Below, piece after piece: positions 1 to 5,228 of a stretch of 6,028 nucleotides of DNA. The notes under the pieces were generated by a model. That model made no database searches and was not told the origin of the DNA. It saw nothing but the letters and a program-made list of their open reading frames with translations. The stretch is from an uncultured Clostridia bacterium. Lineage in GTDB: Bacteria; Bacillota; Clostridia; HGM11327. How positions within the stretch are numbered: the first letter of the stretch is position 1; every line of letters begins with the position of its first letter. The translations under genes and the position numbers were made by a program. The stretch is from positions 1 through 6,028 of the forward strand of contig CAJLXE010000106.1 in NCBI GenBank assembly GCA_905210525.1, in the 5' to 3' direction.

Positions 1-1
1 A

Positions 2-43
2 AACACAATTCTCTTTTATTATTTCTTAATGTAGAATTGTGTT
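2..43. repeat. 11-bp inverted repeat overlapping the first extended -10 box
   Basis: AACACAATTCT at 2-12 is the exact reverse complement of AGAATTGTGTT at 33-43, with a 20-nt AT-rich spacer. The right arm runs into the extended -10 box at 40-48, so the pair could be an operator or could loop. It is not followed by a T-run and does not look like an intrinsic terminator for an upstream gene. The function is unknown, and the AT-rich background means chance is possible. Confidence 0.5.
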
Positions 44-48
44 ATAAT
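40..48 (+). promoter_or_regulatory. Possible extended -10 promoter upstream of the hairpin array
   Basis: TGTTATAAT fits the extended -10 form TGnTATAAT exactly. No good -35 hexamer is visible at the usual distance, which is tolerated by extended -10 promoters. Predicted initiation at about 55-56 would fall on the first base of the GACGGC hairpin, so the transcript would begin with a stem-loop and carry the whole array as a leader for the HD-domain gene. This is inferred from sequence only. Confidence 0.4.
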
Positions 49-55
49 AAATATA

Positions 56-70
56 GACGGCGTAGCCGTC
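56..70 (+). repeat. Perfect hairpin with GTA triloop (array hairpin 1)
   Basis: GACGGC (56-61) and GCCGTC (65-70) are perfect complements around the loop GTA. The core GCGTAGC is a GNA triloop closed by C-G, a class known to be unusually stable in single-stranded DNA. It is the first of five hairpins in 56-232. Confidence 0.8.
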
Positions 71-72
71 AT

Positions 73-94
73 CTGTATTTGCTTGCAAATACAG
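73..94. repeat. Perfect 10-bp palindrome (array hairpin 2)
   Basis: CTGTATTTGC (73-82) and GCAAATACAG (85-94) are perfect complements separated only by TT. In RNA the innermost pair would open to give a loop of at least four nucleotides. It lies two bases after hairpin 1 and two bases before hairpin 3. Confidence 0.8.
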
Positions 95-96
95 AA

Positions 97-122
97 AGAT
101 TTGAGCCGTAAGGCGAAAATCT
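97..122 (+). repeat. Hairpin with GTAA (GNRA) loop and tandem G-A mismatches (array hairpin 3)
   Basis: AGATTT (97-102) pairs with AAATCT (117-122), and GCC (105-107) pairs with GGC (112-114) around the loop GTAA. Between the two stems lie GA (103-104) opposite GA (115-116), the arrangement of tandem sheared G-A pairs. GUAA is a GNRA tetraloop. Both features form only in the plus-strand sequence, so the folded form is probably plus-strand RNA or single-stranded DNA. Confidence 0.7.
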
Positions 123-140
123 GAATATTTATTTTCACAA

Positions 141-186
141 CGTTATAAAATTGCTTGGAACATGAAATTTGCGCAATTTTATAACG
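141..186. repeat. 14-bp perfect inverted repeat with 18-nt loop (array hairpin 4)
   Basis: CGTTATAAAATTGC (141-154) and GCAATTTTATAACG (173-186) are perfect reverse complements. The loop 155-172 contains CATGAAATTTGC. With a few A/A gaps, a related string, CATGATTGCGCAA, recurs at 190-202 in hairpin 5, suggesting that the units share ancestry. There is no T-run after the stem, so it is not a typical terminator. Confidence 0.8.
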
Positions 187-189
187 CTT

Positions 190-232
190 CATGATTGCGC
201 AAAAGCGAAGCTTTTGAGGAAAGCAATCAATG
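190..232 (+). repeat. Nested hairpin with GAA triloop (array hairpin 5)
   Basis: The outer stem CATGATTGC (190-198) pairs with GCAATC-A-(A)-TG (223-232) with one bulged A. The inner stem CAAAAGC (200-206) pairs with GCTTTTG (210-216) around the loop GAA. The core GCGAAGC is the best known ultra-stable DNA mini-hairpin sequence. The 3' end of the outer stem overlaps the start of the second extended -10 box at 231. Confidence 0.75.
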
Positions 233-239
233 TTATAAT
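231..239 (+). promoter_or_regulatory. Likely extended -10 promoter of the HD-domain/ProX operon
   Basis: TGTTATAAT again fits TGnTATAAT. It sits inside a 12-bp string (231-242) identical to 40-51. The -35 region is weak and overlaps hairpin 5. Initiation would fall near 246, giving a leader of about 68 nt to the start at 314. That leader has a weak AT-rich hairpin (271-277 with 288-294). Confidence 0.5.
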
Positions 240-313
240 AAAAACACGATATTAACTTTCGAGGAAGATTTTATTGAAATATAAACCTCAATAATAGTTT
301 TTAAGGAGAAAAT

Positions 314-676
314 ATGTTTCCGAGCACAGAAAAAGCAACTGAAGAATTGGAATTGGCAGGCAGATTGAATCCGGGGTTGTGGGTAAAACATTCATACAAC
401 GTGGCGGACGCGGCGCGTATAATTGCCGGACATTGTCCGCAGCTTGACAGCGAAAAGGCGTATCTTTGCGGATTGCTGCATGACATCGGAAGACGCACGG
501 GAATTGCCGCGGTAAGGCACATAATCGACGGTTACGATTATGCCGTAAGCCGAGGCTGGAATGAGATTGCGCGAATTTGTCTTACACATTCGTTTCCGAT
601 TAAAAATATTGACGCAGATATAGGGAAAAAGGATATTACCGAGGCAACAGTATGCCTTTATAAGGGATTATCTTGA
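314..676 (+). CDS. HD-domain phosphohydrolase, N-terminal frame of a frameshifted gene
   Basis: This frame holds the N-terminal part of a small HD-superfamily protein, a family of metal-dependent phosphohydrolases acting mostly on nucleotides and phosphate esters; the substrate here is unknown. His26 (KHSYNVA), the paired His56-Asp57 (LLHDIGRR) and His92 (CLTHSF) are plausible metal ligands. The ATG at 314 is supported by AAGGAG at 303-308. The frame ends at a TGA at 674-676 after 120 residues, but the last ten or so residues do not look like the family. The expected continuation lies in the +1 frame (642-917). Dropping one G from the GAGG at 641-644 would give ITEQQYAFIRDYLDG and a 200-residue protein ending at 917. 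The intact form would be followed after 3 bp by the ProX-type gene, suggesting an operon. The shift may be a real mutation or a base-calling or assembly error. Confidence 0.8.
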   Translation: MFPSTEKATEELELAGRLNPGLWVKHSYNVADAARIIAGHCPQLDSEKAYLCGLLHDIGRRTGIAAVRHIIDGYDYAVSRGWNEIARICLTHSFPIKNIDADIGKKDITEATVCLYKGLS

Positions 677-917
677 CGGCATTGAATATGACGATTACGA
701 CAAGCTCATTATTTTATGTGACGCGCTGGCCGATGCAAGCGGTTTTTGCATATTGGAAAAAAGACTTATTGATACCGCAAGACGGTACGGAGTGTATCCG
801 TTTTCCGTGGACAGGTGGAATAAAACGTATGAATATAAAGAATATTTTGAAAATATCATAGGCGGTTCGATTTATCATTTATTGCCGGGCATCGAAGAAT
901 GTATTTATCGGAGGTAA
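642..917 (+). pseudogene. C-terminal remainder of the HD-domain gene, in the +1 frame
   Basis: Read from about 642 in this frame, the sequence gives QQYAFIRDYLDGIEYDDYDK, then a helix-rich tail with LIILCDALADASG, EKRLIDTARRYGVYP and KEYFENIIGGSIYHLL. It ends at TAA 915-917. The DYDKLIxLCDALA pattern is what I recall as the normal C-terminal half of clostridial HD-domain proteins of about 200 residues. The segment has no start codon with its own ribosome binding site, so it is best read as the detached end of the gene at 314. The two frames overlap without a stop between 624 and 673, which bounds the site of the shift; sequence similarity places it at 641-644. The stop overlaps the GGAGG of the next gene. 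Confidence 0.75.
910..914 (+). promoter_or_regulatory. Ribosome binding site overlapping the end of the HD gene
   Basis: GGAGG lies within the last two sense codons of the upstream gene and 6 nt before the ATG at 921. This supports the chosen start and tight translational linkage of the two genes. Confidence 0.7.
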
Positions 918-920
918 AAA

Positions 921-1403
921 ATGAACAAGCGGGAAATCTATGATTATTTGAACGTCAACGGCATTGAATACGAAATTTCCGAGCATACGGCGGTCTATAA
1001 CATGGCGGAGCTTGCGGAAATTGATATTCCTTACCCCGAAGCCGACGCAAAGAATCTGTTTGTACGGGATGATAAAAAGCAAAATTATTACCTGATTACG
1101 GTTAAAGGGGATAAGCGCGTTGATCTGAAGGATTTTCGTAAAAAACAGAATCTGCGAAGCCTCTCGTTTGCTTCGGCCGACGATCTGATGGCATACATGG
1201 GATTGACTCCGGGTTCCGTTACTCCGCTCGGACTTCTGAACGACTCAAACCATCGTGTACATTTCTATATCGATAAAGGTTTTACGGGAGGAATTATCGG
1301 TGTACATCCCAACGATAACACGGCTACCGTATGGCTGCGGACAGATGACCTTATAAGACTGATTCGGAATAACGGAAACGAAGTCCGTATTGTTGAGCTG
1401 TAA
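921..1403 (+). CDS. proX: Prolyl-tRNA deacylase, YbaK/ProX family
   Basis: This 160-residue protein is a free-standing trans-editing domain of the YbaK/ProX (PrdX) family. These cytosolic enzymes hydrolyse mischarged tRNA, typically Ala-tRNA(Pro), after errors by prolyl-tRNA synthetase. The family pattern is clear: EHTAV (21-25), KNLFVRD (44-50), a Lys44 that aligns by my recall with the catalytic lysine of the family, LITVKGDKRVDLK (58-70), GSVTPLGLLND (98-108), and GFTGGIIGVHPNDNTATVWL (120-139). Length is normal for the stand-alone form. The start at 921 has a strong GGAGG 6 nt upstream. It lies 3 bp after the frameshifted HD-domain gene and is likely cotranscribed with it. No clear terminator follows it. 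The family call is secure; the exact mischarged substrate is inferred from family knowledge. Confidence 0.93.
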   Translation: MNKREIYDYLNVNGIEYEISEHTAVYNMAELAEIDIPYPEADAKNLFVRDDKKQNYYLITVKGDKRVDLKDFRKKQNLRSLSFASADDLMAYMGLTPGSVTPLGLLNDSNHRVHFYIDKGFTGGIIGVHPNDNTATVWLRTDDLIRLIRNNGNEVRIVEL

Positions 1404-1461
1404 TACGTTCTGCCTTTATTTTTAACCTTTCAAAGAGATTTTTTACGTGCGGATCATTGTC

Positions 1462-1479
1462 TGTTACACATATTTCACA
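1462..1479. promoter_or_regulatory. Possible operator palindrome upstream of the pfl promoter
   Basis: This 18-bp stretch has the symmetric form TGTnAnAnATnTnTnACA: 12 of 18 positions match their reverse complement. Its centre is about 74 bp upstream of the predicted pfl start site, a place where activators of the CRP/FNR superfamily can bind. It does not match the FNR consensus (TTGATnnnnATCAA) or the Rex consensus (TTGTTAAnnnnTTAACAA), and the area is AT-rich, so it may be chance. Confidence 0.25.
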
Positions 1480-1509
1480 TTAATTTAACGTAAAACAAAA
1501 AAATAACTA

Positions 1510-1538
1510 TTGATTTTTTGCACACAATATATTATAAT
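1510..1538 (+). promoter_or_regulatory. Sigma-A-type promoter of pflB-pflA
   Basis: TTGATT at 1510-1515 and TATAAT at 1533-1538 are separated by exactly 17 bp. The A-rich run just upstream (about 1492-1509) could act as an UP element. Initiation is expected near 1545, leaving a leader of about 128 nt before pflB. This is the best promoter in the window. Confidence 0.8.
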
Positions 1539-1544
1539 ATACTA

Positions 1545-1672
1545 ATCGGTTCATGGGAGACCGATGGACTTGCCGCGAAGGATGGTCATTGTAGGTACAA
1601 AGCCTATGGAAAGCGGCAATCCTTGTGCAGACCGTCCGGGCGTTTTGAACACAAAGGAAGGTATAAAAATAT
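1545..1672 (+). promoter_or_regulatory. Structured pflB leader with alternative stems
   Basis: The leader can form ATCGGT (1545-1550) with ACCGAT (1560-1565). A longer stem pairs GGA-(C)-TTGCCGC (1566-1576) with GCGGCAATCC (1613-1622), enclosing a small hairpin TAGG (1592-1595) with CCTA (1603-1606). A third stem pairs CCTTGTG (1621-1627) with CACAA-(A)-GG (1650-1657), which covers part of the pflB ribosome binding site. The second and third stems compete for bases 1621-1622, so the leader could switch between an exposed and a masked binding site. I do not recognise it as a known riboswitch class. The stems are seen in the sequence; the switching is inferred. Confidence 0.45.
1654..1661 (+). 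promoter_or_regulatory. pflB ribosome binding site, distant from the start and partly paired
   Basis: AAGGAAGG ends 11 nt before the ATG at 1673, longer than usual. Its first GG can pair with the CC at 1621-1622 in the leader stem. No better site lies nearer, and the start is fixed by the family's conserved N-terminus (DFWSGFKGTDW). Confidence 0.55.
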
Positions 1673-3910
1673 ATGGAAAAACAGGATTTCTGGTCAGGTT
1701 TCAAGGGAACCGACTGGCAGGAAAAAATAGACGTAAGAAGTTTTATTATGCAGAATTATGCCGCTTATGAGGGTGACGGAACGTTTCTTGCAGCGCCGAC
1801 AGCTCGTACAAAACGGCTTTATGATAAAATGACGGAAAAATTCCGCGAAGAAACCGAAAAGGGCGGAGTTTTGGGAATCGATACGGAAACAGTGTCGTCT
1901 CTTGTGACATATCCTGCGGCTTATCTTGATAAGGATGACGAGATTATAGTGGGATTTCAGACGGGCGAACCGCTTGTAAGAGAAGTGAATCCGTTTGGCG
2001 GCATACGTATGGCAAGAAGCGCTTGCGAAGCATACGGTTATAAGCTGTCGGACAAAGTAGAAGACGAATTCAGATACAAAACAACTCATAATGACGGAGT
2101 TTTCCGTGTTTATACGGACGATATGCGTGCGGTGCGTCATGCGGGAATAATAACGGGTCTGCCCGACGCTTACGGCAGAGGTCGTATTATAGGTGATTAC
2201 AGACGAATAGCTCTTTACGGCGTGGATTTTCTTATAGAAAAGAAGAAAGAAGACAAAAAACGTTACGGCAAGAACTATATGTCCGAAGAGAACATAAGAC
2301 TTCTTGAGGAGCTGTATAAGCAGATATCGTTTTTGGAAAAGCTCAAGGAAATGGCAGCATTGTACGGCATAGATATATCAATGCCGGCAAAGAATGCGCT
2401 TGAGGCTTTCCAGTGGCTTTATTTCGGATATCTGGCTGCAAACAAGGAACAGAACGGTGCGGCTATGTCTTTGGGCAGAACAAGCACATTCCTTGATATA
2501 TATATCGAAAGAGATATCAGAAACGGAGTTCTTGACGAACAGGGCGCACAGGAAATAGTAGACCAGTTTGTTATGAAGCTCAGAATGATGCGTCATTTGC
2601 GCACACCCGAATATAATGAGCTTTTCGGCGGAGATCCTATGTGGATAACCGAATCCATAGGCGGTATGAATAATGACGGAAAAACTCTCGTTACAAAGAA
2701 CTCGTTCCGTTTCCTGCATACCCTTTATAATCTGGGACCTGCTCCCGAGCCGAACCTTACGGTGCTTTGGTCGCAAAAGCTTCCCGAAAACTTCAAGAAG
2801 TTCTGCGCTAAGGTGTCGATTGATACCGATTCGATACAATATGAAAATGATGACGTTATGCGTCCGGAATACGGCGATGATTATGCTATTGCGTGCTGCG
2901 TAAGCGCAATGAAGGTCGGCAAACAAATGCAGTATTTCGGAGCAAGATGCAATCTTGCAAAGATACTTCTCATGTCTCTTAACGGCGGCAGAGAAGAACG
3001 CTACAATATGCAGATAGCCCCTGAAATGCCGGTACTTCCCGAAAATAAACCTCTTGATTTTGACGAGGTTTATAAGCGCTTTGAATTTTATATGGCATGG
3101 CTGGCAAATCTTTACGTTAACACCATGAACGTTATTCATTATATGCATGATAAATACGCTTATGAAAAGGTTCAGATGGCTCTTCACGATACCGAGGTTG
3201 AAAGACTTATGGCGTTCGGCGTTGCGGGATTTTCAGTTACGGCAGACAGCCTTTCCGCAATTAAGTACGCAAAGGTTTACCCGATATACGACGAAAGAGG
3301 ACTTATTTCCGATTTCCGTGTGGAAGGCGATTTCCCGAAATTCGGTAACGATGACGACAGAGTTGACAGCATGGCTGTGGAATTGCTCAAGAAGGTGTCA
3401 AACGAACTCAAAAAGACGCCGGCATACAGAGGCGCACGTCATACGCTTTCTGTTCTTACGATTACGAGCAACGTAATGTACGGCAGCAAAACGGGAGCTA
3501 CTCCGGACGGCAGAAAAGCAGGAGAACCTTTTGCACCGGGCGCAAACCCGATGCACGGAAGAGAGAAGAACGGTGCTCTTGCGGCGCTCAATTCTCTTGC
3601 AAAGCTTCCTTACGGATATTGCCTTGACGGTATTTCAAATACGTTCTCGATTATTCCGTCTGCTCTCGGCAAAACGGACGAGGAAAGAACTGATAACCTT
3701 GTAAATATTCTTGACGGATATTTCGTTCAGAATGCACACCATATAAACGTAAACGTTCTTAACCGCGAAAAACTTATCGACGCGATGGAACATCCGGAAA
3801 TGTACCCGAATCTTACGATCCGTGTTTCGGGATATGCGGTAAATTTCGTAAAACTTTCAAAGAAGCAGCAGCTTGAAGTTATATCGCGTACATTCCACGA
3901 AAGAGTGTAA
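1673..3910 (+). CDS. pflB: Pyruvate formate-lyase (formate C-acetyltransferase)
   Basis: PflB is a cytosolic glycyl-radical enzyme that converts pyruvate and CoA into acetyl-CoA and formate in anaerobic fermentation. The 745-residue length is normal. The PFL barrel domain fills roughly residues 5-620, with the paired catalytic cysteines Cys408-Cys409 in YAIACCVSAM. The C-terminal glycine-radical domain carries RVSGYAVNF, with Gly720 as the radical site. Other strongly conserved blocks are GGIRMARSACEAYGY, ITGLPDAYGRGRIIGDYRR, EQNGAAMSLGRTSTFLDIYI, PEPNLTVLWSQKLP, and FAPGANPMHGREKNGALA. All active-site elements are present, so it should be functional. The start matches the family N-terminus, although the ribosome binding site is somewhat distant. 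Its activase gene follows after 35 bp. A consensus promoter and a foldable leader precede it, so regulation at both levels is plausible. The full-length conservation separates it from diol dehydratases and other glycyl-radical relatives. Confidence 0.98.
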   Translation: MEKQDFWSGFKGTDWQEKIDVRSFIMQNYAAYEGDGTFLAAPTARTKRLYDKMTEKFREETEKGGVLGIDTETVSSLVTYPAAYLDKDDEIIVGFQTGEPLVREVNPFGGIRMARSACEAYGYKLSDKVEDEFRYKTTHNDGVFRVYTDDMRAVRHAGIITGLPDAYGRGRIIGDYRRIALYGVDFLIEKKKEDKKRYGKNYMSEENIRLLEELYKQISFLEKLKEMAALYGIDISMPAKNALEAFQWLYFGYLAANKEQNGAAMSLGRTSTFLDIYIERDIRNGVLDEQGAQEIVDQFVMKLRMMRHLRTPEYNELFGGDPMWITESIGGMNNDGKTLVTKNSFRFLHTLYNLGPAPEPNLTVLWSQKLPENFKKFCAKVSIDTDSIQYENDDVMRPEYGDDYAIACCVSAMKVGKQMQYFGARCNLAKILLMSLNGGREERYNMQIAPEMPVLPENKPLDFDEVYKRFEFYMAWLANLYVNTMNVIHYMHDKYAYEKVQMALHDTEVERLMAFGVAGFSVTADSLSAIKYAKVYPIYDERGLISDFRVEGDFPKFGNDDDRVDSMAVELLKKVSNELKKTPAYRGARHTLSVLTITSNVMYGSKTGATPDGRKAGEPFAPGANPMHGREKNGALAALNSLAKLPYGYCLDGISNTFSIIPSALGKTDEERTDNLVNILDGYFVQNAHHINVNVLNREKLIDAMEHPEMYPNLTIRVSGYAVNFVKLSKKQQLEVISRTFHERV

Positions 3911-3945
3911 AACGATACAGGAAATACAAGAAAACGGAGAAAATT

Positions 3946-4653
3946 ATGGATGGATTTGTACACAGTATTCAGTCGTTCAGTACGCTGGACGGCCCCGGAA
4001 TAAGAGCGGTGGTATTTTTGTACGGCTGTCCGCTCAGGTGCATTTATTGCCACAATCCGGATACATGGAAAACAAACGGCAACGAACCTGTTTCTCCGCA
4101 TACGCTTGTGAGTAAACTTCTCCGCTTTTCGCCGTATATAAAAAGCGGAGGGGTTACGTTTTCCGGCGGAGAACCCCTGATGCAGGCGGAATTTATAACG
4201 GAGTGCGCACATATACTTCACGACCACAATATGAGTGTTGCGATAGATACAAGCGGCGCGGTATATAACGACAGCGTGGAATGTATGCTCGGCGTTACGG
4301 ATATGGTTCTGCTTGATATAAAATTTACAAACGAAGAAGATTACAGAAAATATACAGGCGGCAGTCTGCAAAAAACGATGAGTTTTCTGGAAAAGCTGGA
4401 GCGGCGCAATATACCCGTATGGATACGCCATGTGGTTGTGCCTGGATTGAATGACAACAGGGATGACATTCTTGAGCTGAAAAAGCTTACAAATAAGTTT
4501 TCGGTTGTAGAAAAGATTGATCTTTTGCCGTTCAGAAAGCTGTGTACATCGAAGTACGAAGAACTCGGACTTGAATTTGCACTTAAGGATACAGCGGAGC
4601 TTTCGGACGAAAAGCTGAAAGAACTGGAAGACGTGCTGAAAAACGCAAAGTAA
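3946..4653 (+). CDS. pflA: Pyruvate formate-lyase activating enzyme (radical SAM)
   Basis: PflA is the radical-SAM activase that abstracts a hydrogen from the PflB radical glycine, using S-adenosylmethionine and an electron delivered to its [4Fe-4S] cluster. The CxxxCxxC cluster motif is Cys28-Cys32-Cys35 in GCPLRCIYCHNPDTW. DGPGIR lies at 15-20 and the SAM-contacting GGEP at 74-77. The 235 residues fit the short PflA type, which has no inserted ferredoxin domain as found in many other glycyl-radical activases. This, along with position, supports pairing with the upstream PflB. GGAG (3936-3939) lies 6 nt before the ATG. The gap after pflB is 35 bp with no terminator, so the two form an operon. 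C-terminal residues LSDEKLKELEDVLKNAK look like a normal ending. Confidence 0.97.
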   Translation: MDGFVHSIQSFSTLDGPGIRAVVFLYGCPLRCIYCHNPDTWKTNGNEPVSPHTLVSKLLRFSPYIKSGGVTFSGGEPLMQAEFITECAHILHDHNMSVAIDTSGAVYNDSVECMLGVTDMVLLDIKFTNEEDYRKYTGGSLQKTMSFLEKLERRNIPVWIRHVVVPGLNDNRDDILELKKLTNKFSVVEKIDLLPFRKLCTSKYEELGLEFALKDTAELSDEKLKELEDVLKNAK

Positions 4654-4723
4654 TCGGATTTTGTTCAATATTCCGGTGAATTGACGTTATGAGGCGAACT
4701 TGATTAAAGGCGGATTTACATAA
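4654..4723 (+). other. Short intergenic stretch without a visible terminator
   Basis: No inverted repeat followed by a T-run is present, so transcription from the pfl promoter may continue into the next gene. TTGACG at 4681-4686 resembles a -35 box, but nothing like a -10 follows at the right distance. The ribosome binding site of the next gene is weak (AAAGG at 4706-4710, 13 nt from the ATG). Confidence 0.4.
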
Positions 4724-5155
4724 ATGATAAACATATACGGCGCGGTGATTCTTGTGCTGCTGATGATACCCAACATAGTGTATTTTCAGAAGCTGAAGAA
4801 AAACGGAGAAGAAAATGTGCAGCGCAAAGGTTCATCTGTTGATATTATCGAACAGATAGGCCGTTACGGTTGTATAATATTTATGCTTGTGAATACGGGA
4901 TTTTTTGAGCGCGGTTTTGCATCCGATACTGCAATATGGGTGTGGGCGGCTGTTTCGGCGGTATTGATTGCTGGATACTATATATATTGGGTGTTGCTTT
5001 TTAAAAAATCGTCGGTGTTTTTTTATAAGATCATGCTCGCGGTGTTGCCGTGTATATTGTTTATATTCAGCAGTATAATCATGAGACGTCCTGCGGCACT
5101 GTTTTTCAGTACGGTATTTGCGATTTCTCATATATACATAACCTGCAAAAATTAA
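4724..5155 (+). CDS. Predicted five-helix membrane protein of unknown function
   Basis: I cannot assign a function to this 143-residue protein. About five hydrophobic segments are visible, near residues 3-21, 47-61, 69-93, 98-119 and 123-141. A charged, probably cytoplasmic stretch (22-46) after the first helix ends in DIIEQIGRYGC. The pattern MINIYG, MIPNIVY, EQIGRYGC, IWVLLFKKSSVF and SHIYIT resembles a group of uncharacterised clostridial membrane proteins as I recall it; a search would be needed to confirm. No enzyme motif, transporter signature or signal peptide is seen. It follows pflA by 70 bp with no terminator between and is closed by the strong terminator at 5162, so it may be the last gene of the pfl transcript. 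A formate or pyruvate link is speculation from position only. The ribosome binding site is weak and distant. Confidence 0.8.
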   Translation: MINIYGAVILVLLMIPNIVYFQKLKKNGEENVQRKGSSVDIIEQIGRYGCIIFMLVNTGFFERGFASDTAIWVWAAVSAVLIAGYYIYWVLLFKKSSVFFYKIMLAVLPCILFIFSSIIMRRPAALFFSTVFAISHIYITCKN

Positions 5156-5161
5156 TTAAAT

Positions 5162-5205
5162 AAAAATCTTCCGCACGGAAAAGCTCCGTAAGCGGAAGAT
5201 TTTTT
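5162..5205. terminator. Bidirectional intrinsic terminator between convergent genes
   Basis: AAAAATCTTCCGC (5162-5174) and GCGGAAGATTTTT (5192-5204) are perfect complements. A second stem, ACGGA (5175-5179) with TCCGT (5185-5189), caps it around the loop AAAGC. The T-run on the right serves the plus-strand membrane-protein gene, and the A-run on the left serves the minus-strand fucosidase gene ending at 5229. Confidence 0.93.
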
Positions 5206-5228
5206 GTATATTCGGATATTTATTACGA

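Noticed and set aside
56..232. CRISPR array
   Set aside because: The hairpins are unlike one another in sequence and there is no repeat-spacer periodicity.
673..861. Separate small gene after the HD-domain frame
   Set aside because: The family-like protein in this stretch lies in another frame (642-917) and continues the HD gene.
1441..1495. 8-bp inverted repeat TTTTACGT/ACGTAAAA as a terminator for the ProX operon
   Set aside because: The arms are 39 nt apart and AT-rich, the stem is weak, and the region is better read as upstream of the pfl promoter.
1553..1594. 13-codon leader peptide with two Trp codons
   Set aside because: It begins about 8 nt after the predicted start site with no ribosome binding site, and no attenuator follows. 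pflB has no link to tryptophan.
1567..1641. ZTP (pfl-type) riboswitch in the pflB leader
   Set aside because: CCGTCCGGGC at 1632-1641 resembles the 3' conserved block, and ZTP riboswitches are found near one-carbon and pfl genes. The required 5' block (TGACTGGCG) and the GGGGAG-P1 arrangement are missing.
1564..1770. Open frame overlapping the pflB start
   Set aside because: No ribosome binding site, composition unlike a protein, and it overlaps the well-supported pflB N-terminus out of frame.
2378..3187. 269-codon open frame on the minus strand inside pflB
   Set aside because: It is antisense to highly conserved pflB and has a Cys/His/Ile-rich composition typical of a shadow frame.
3727..4668. 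313-codon open frame on the minus strand across pflB and pflA
   Set aside because: It spans antisense to two secure genes, with no promoter or ribosome binding site and no recognisable motif.
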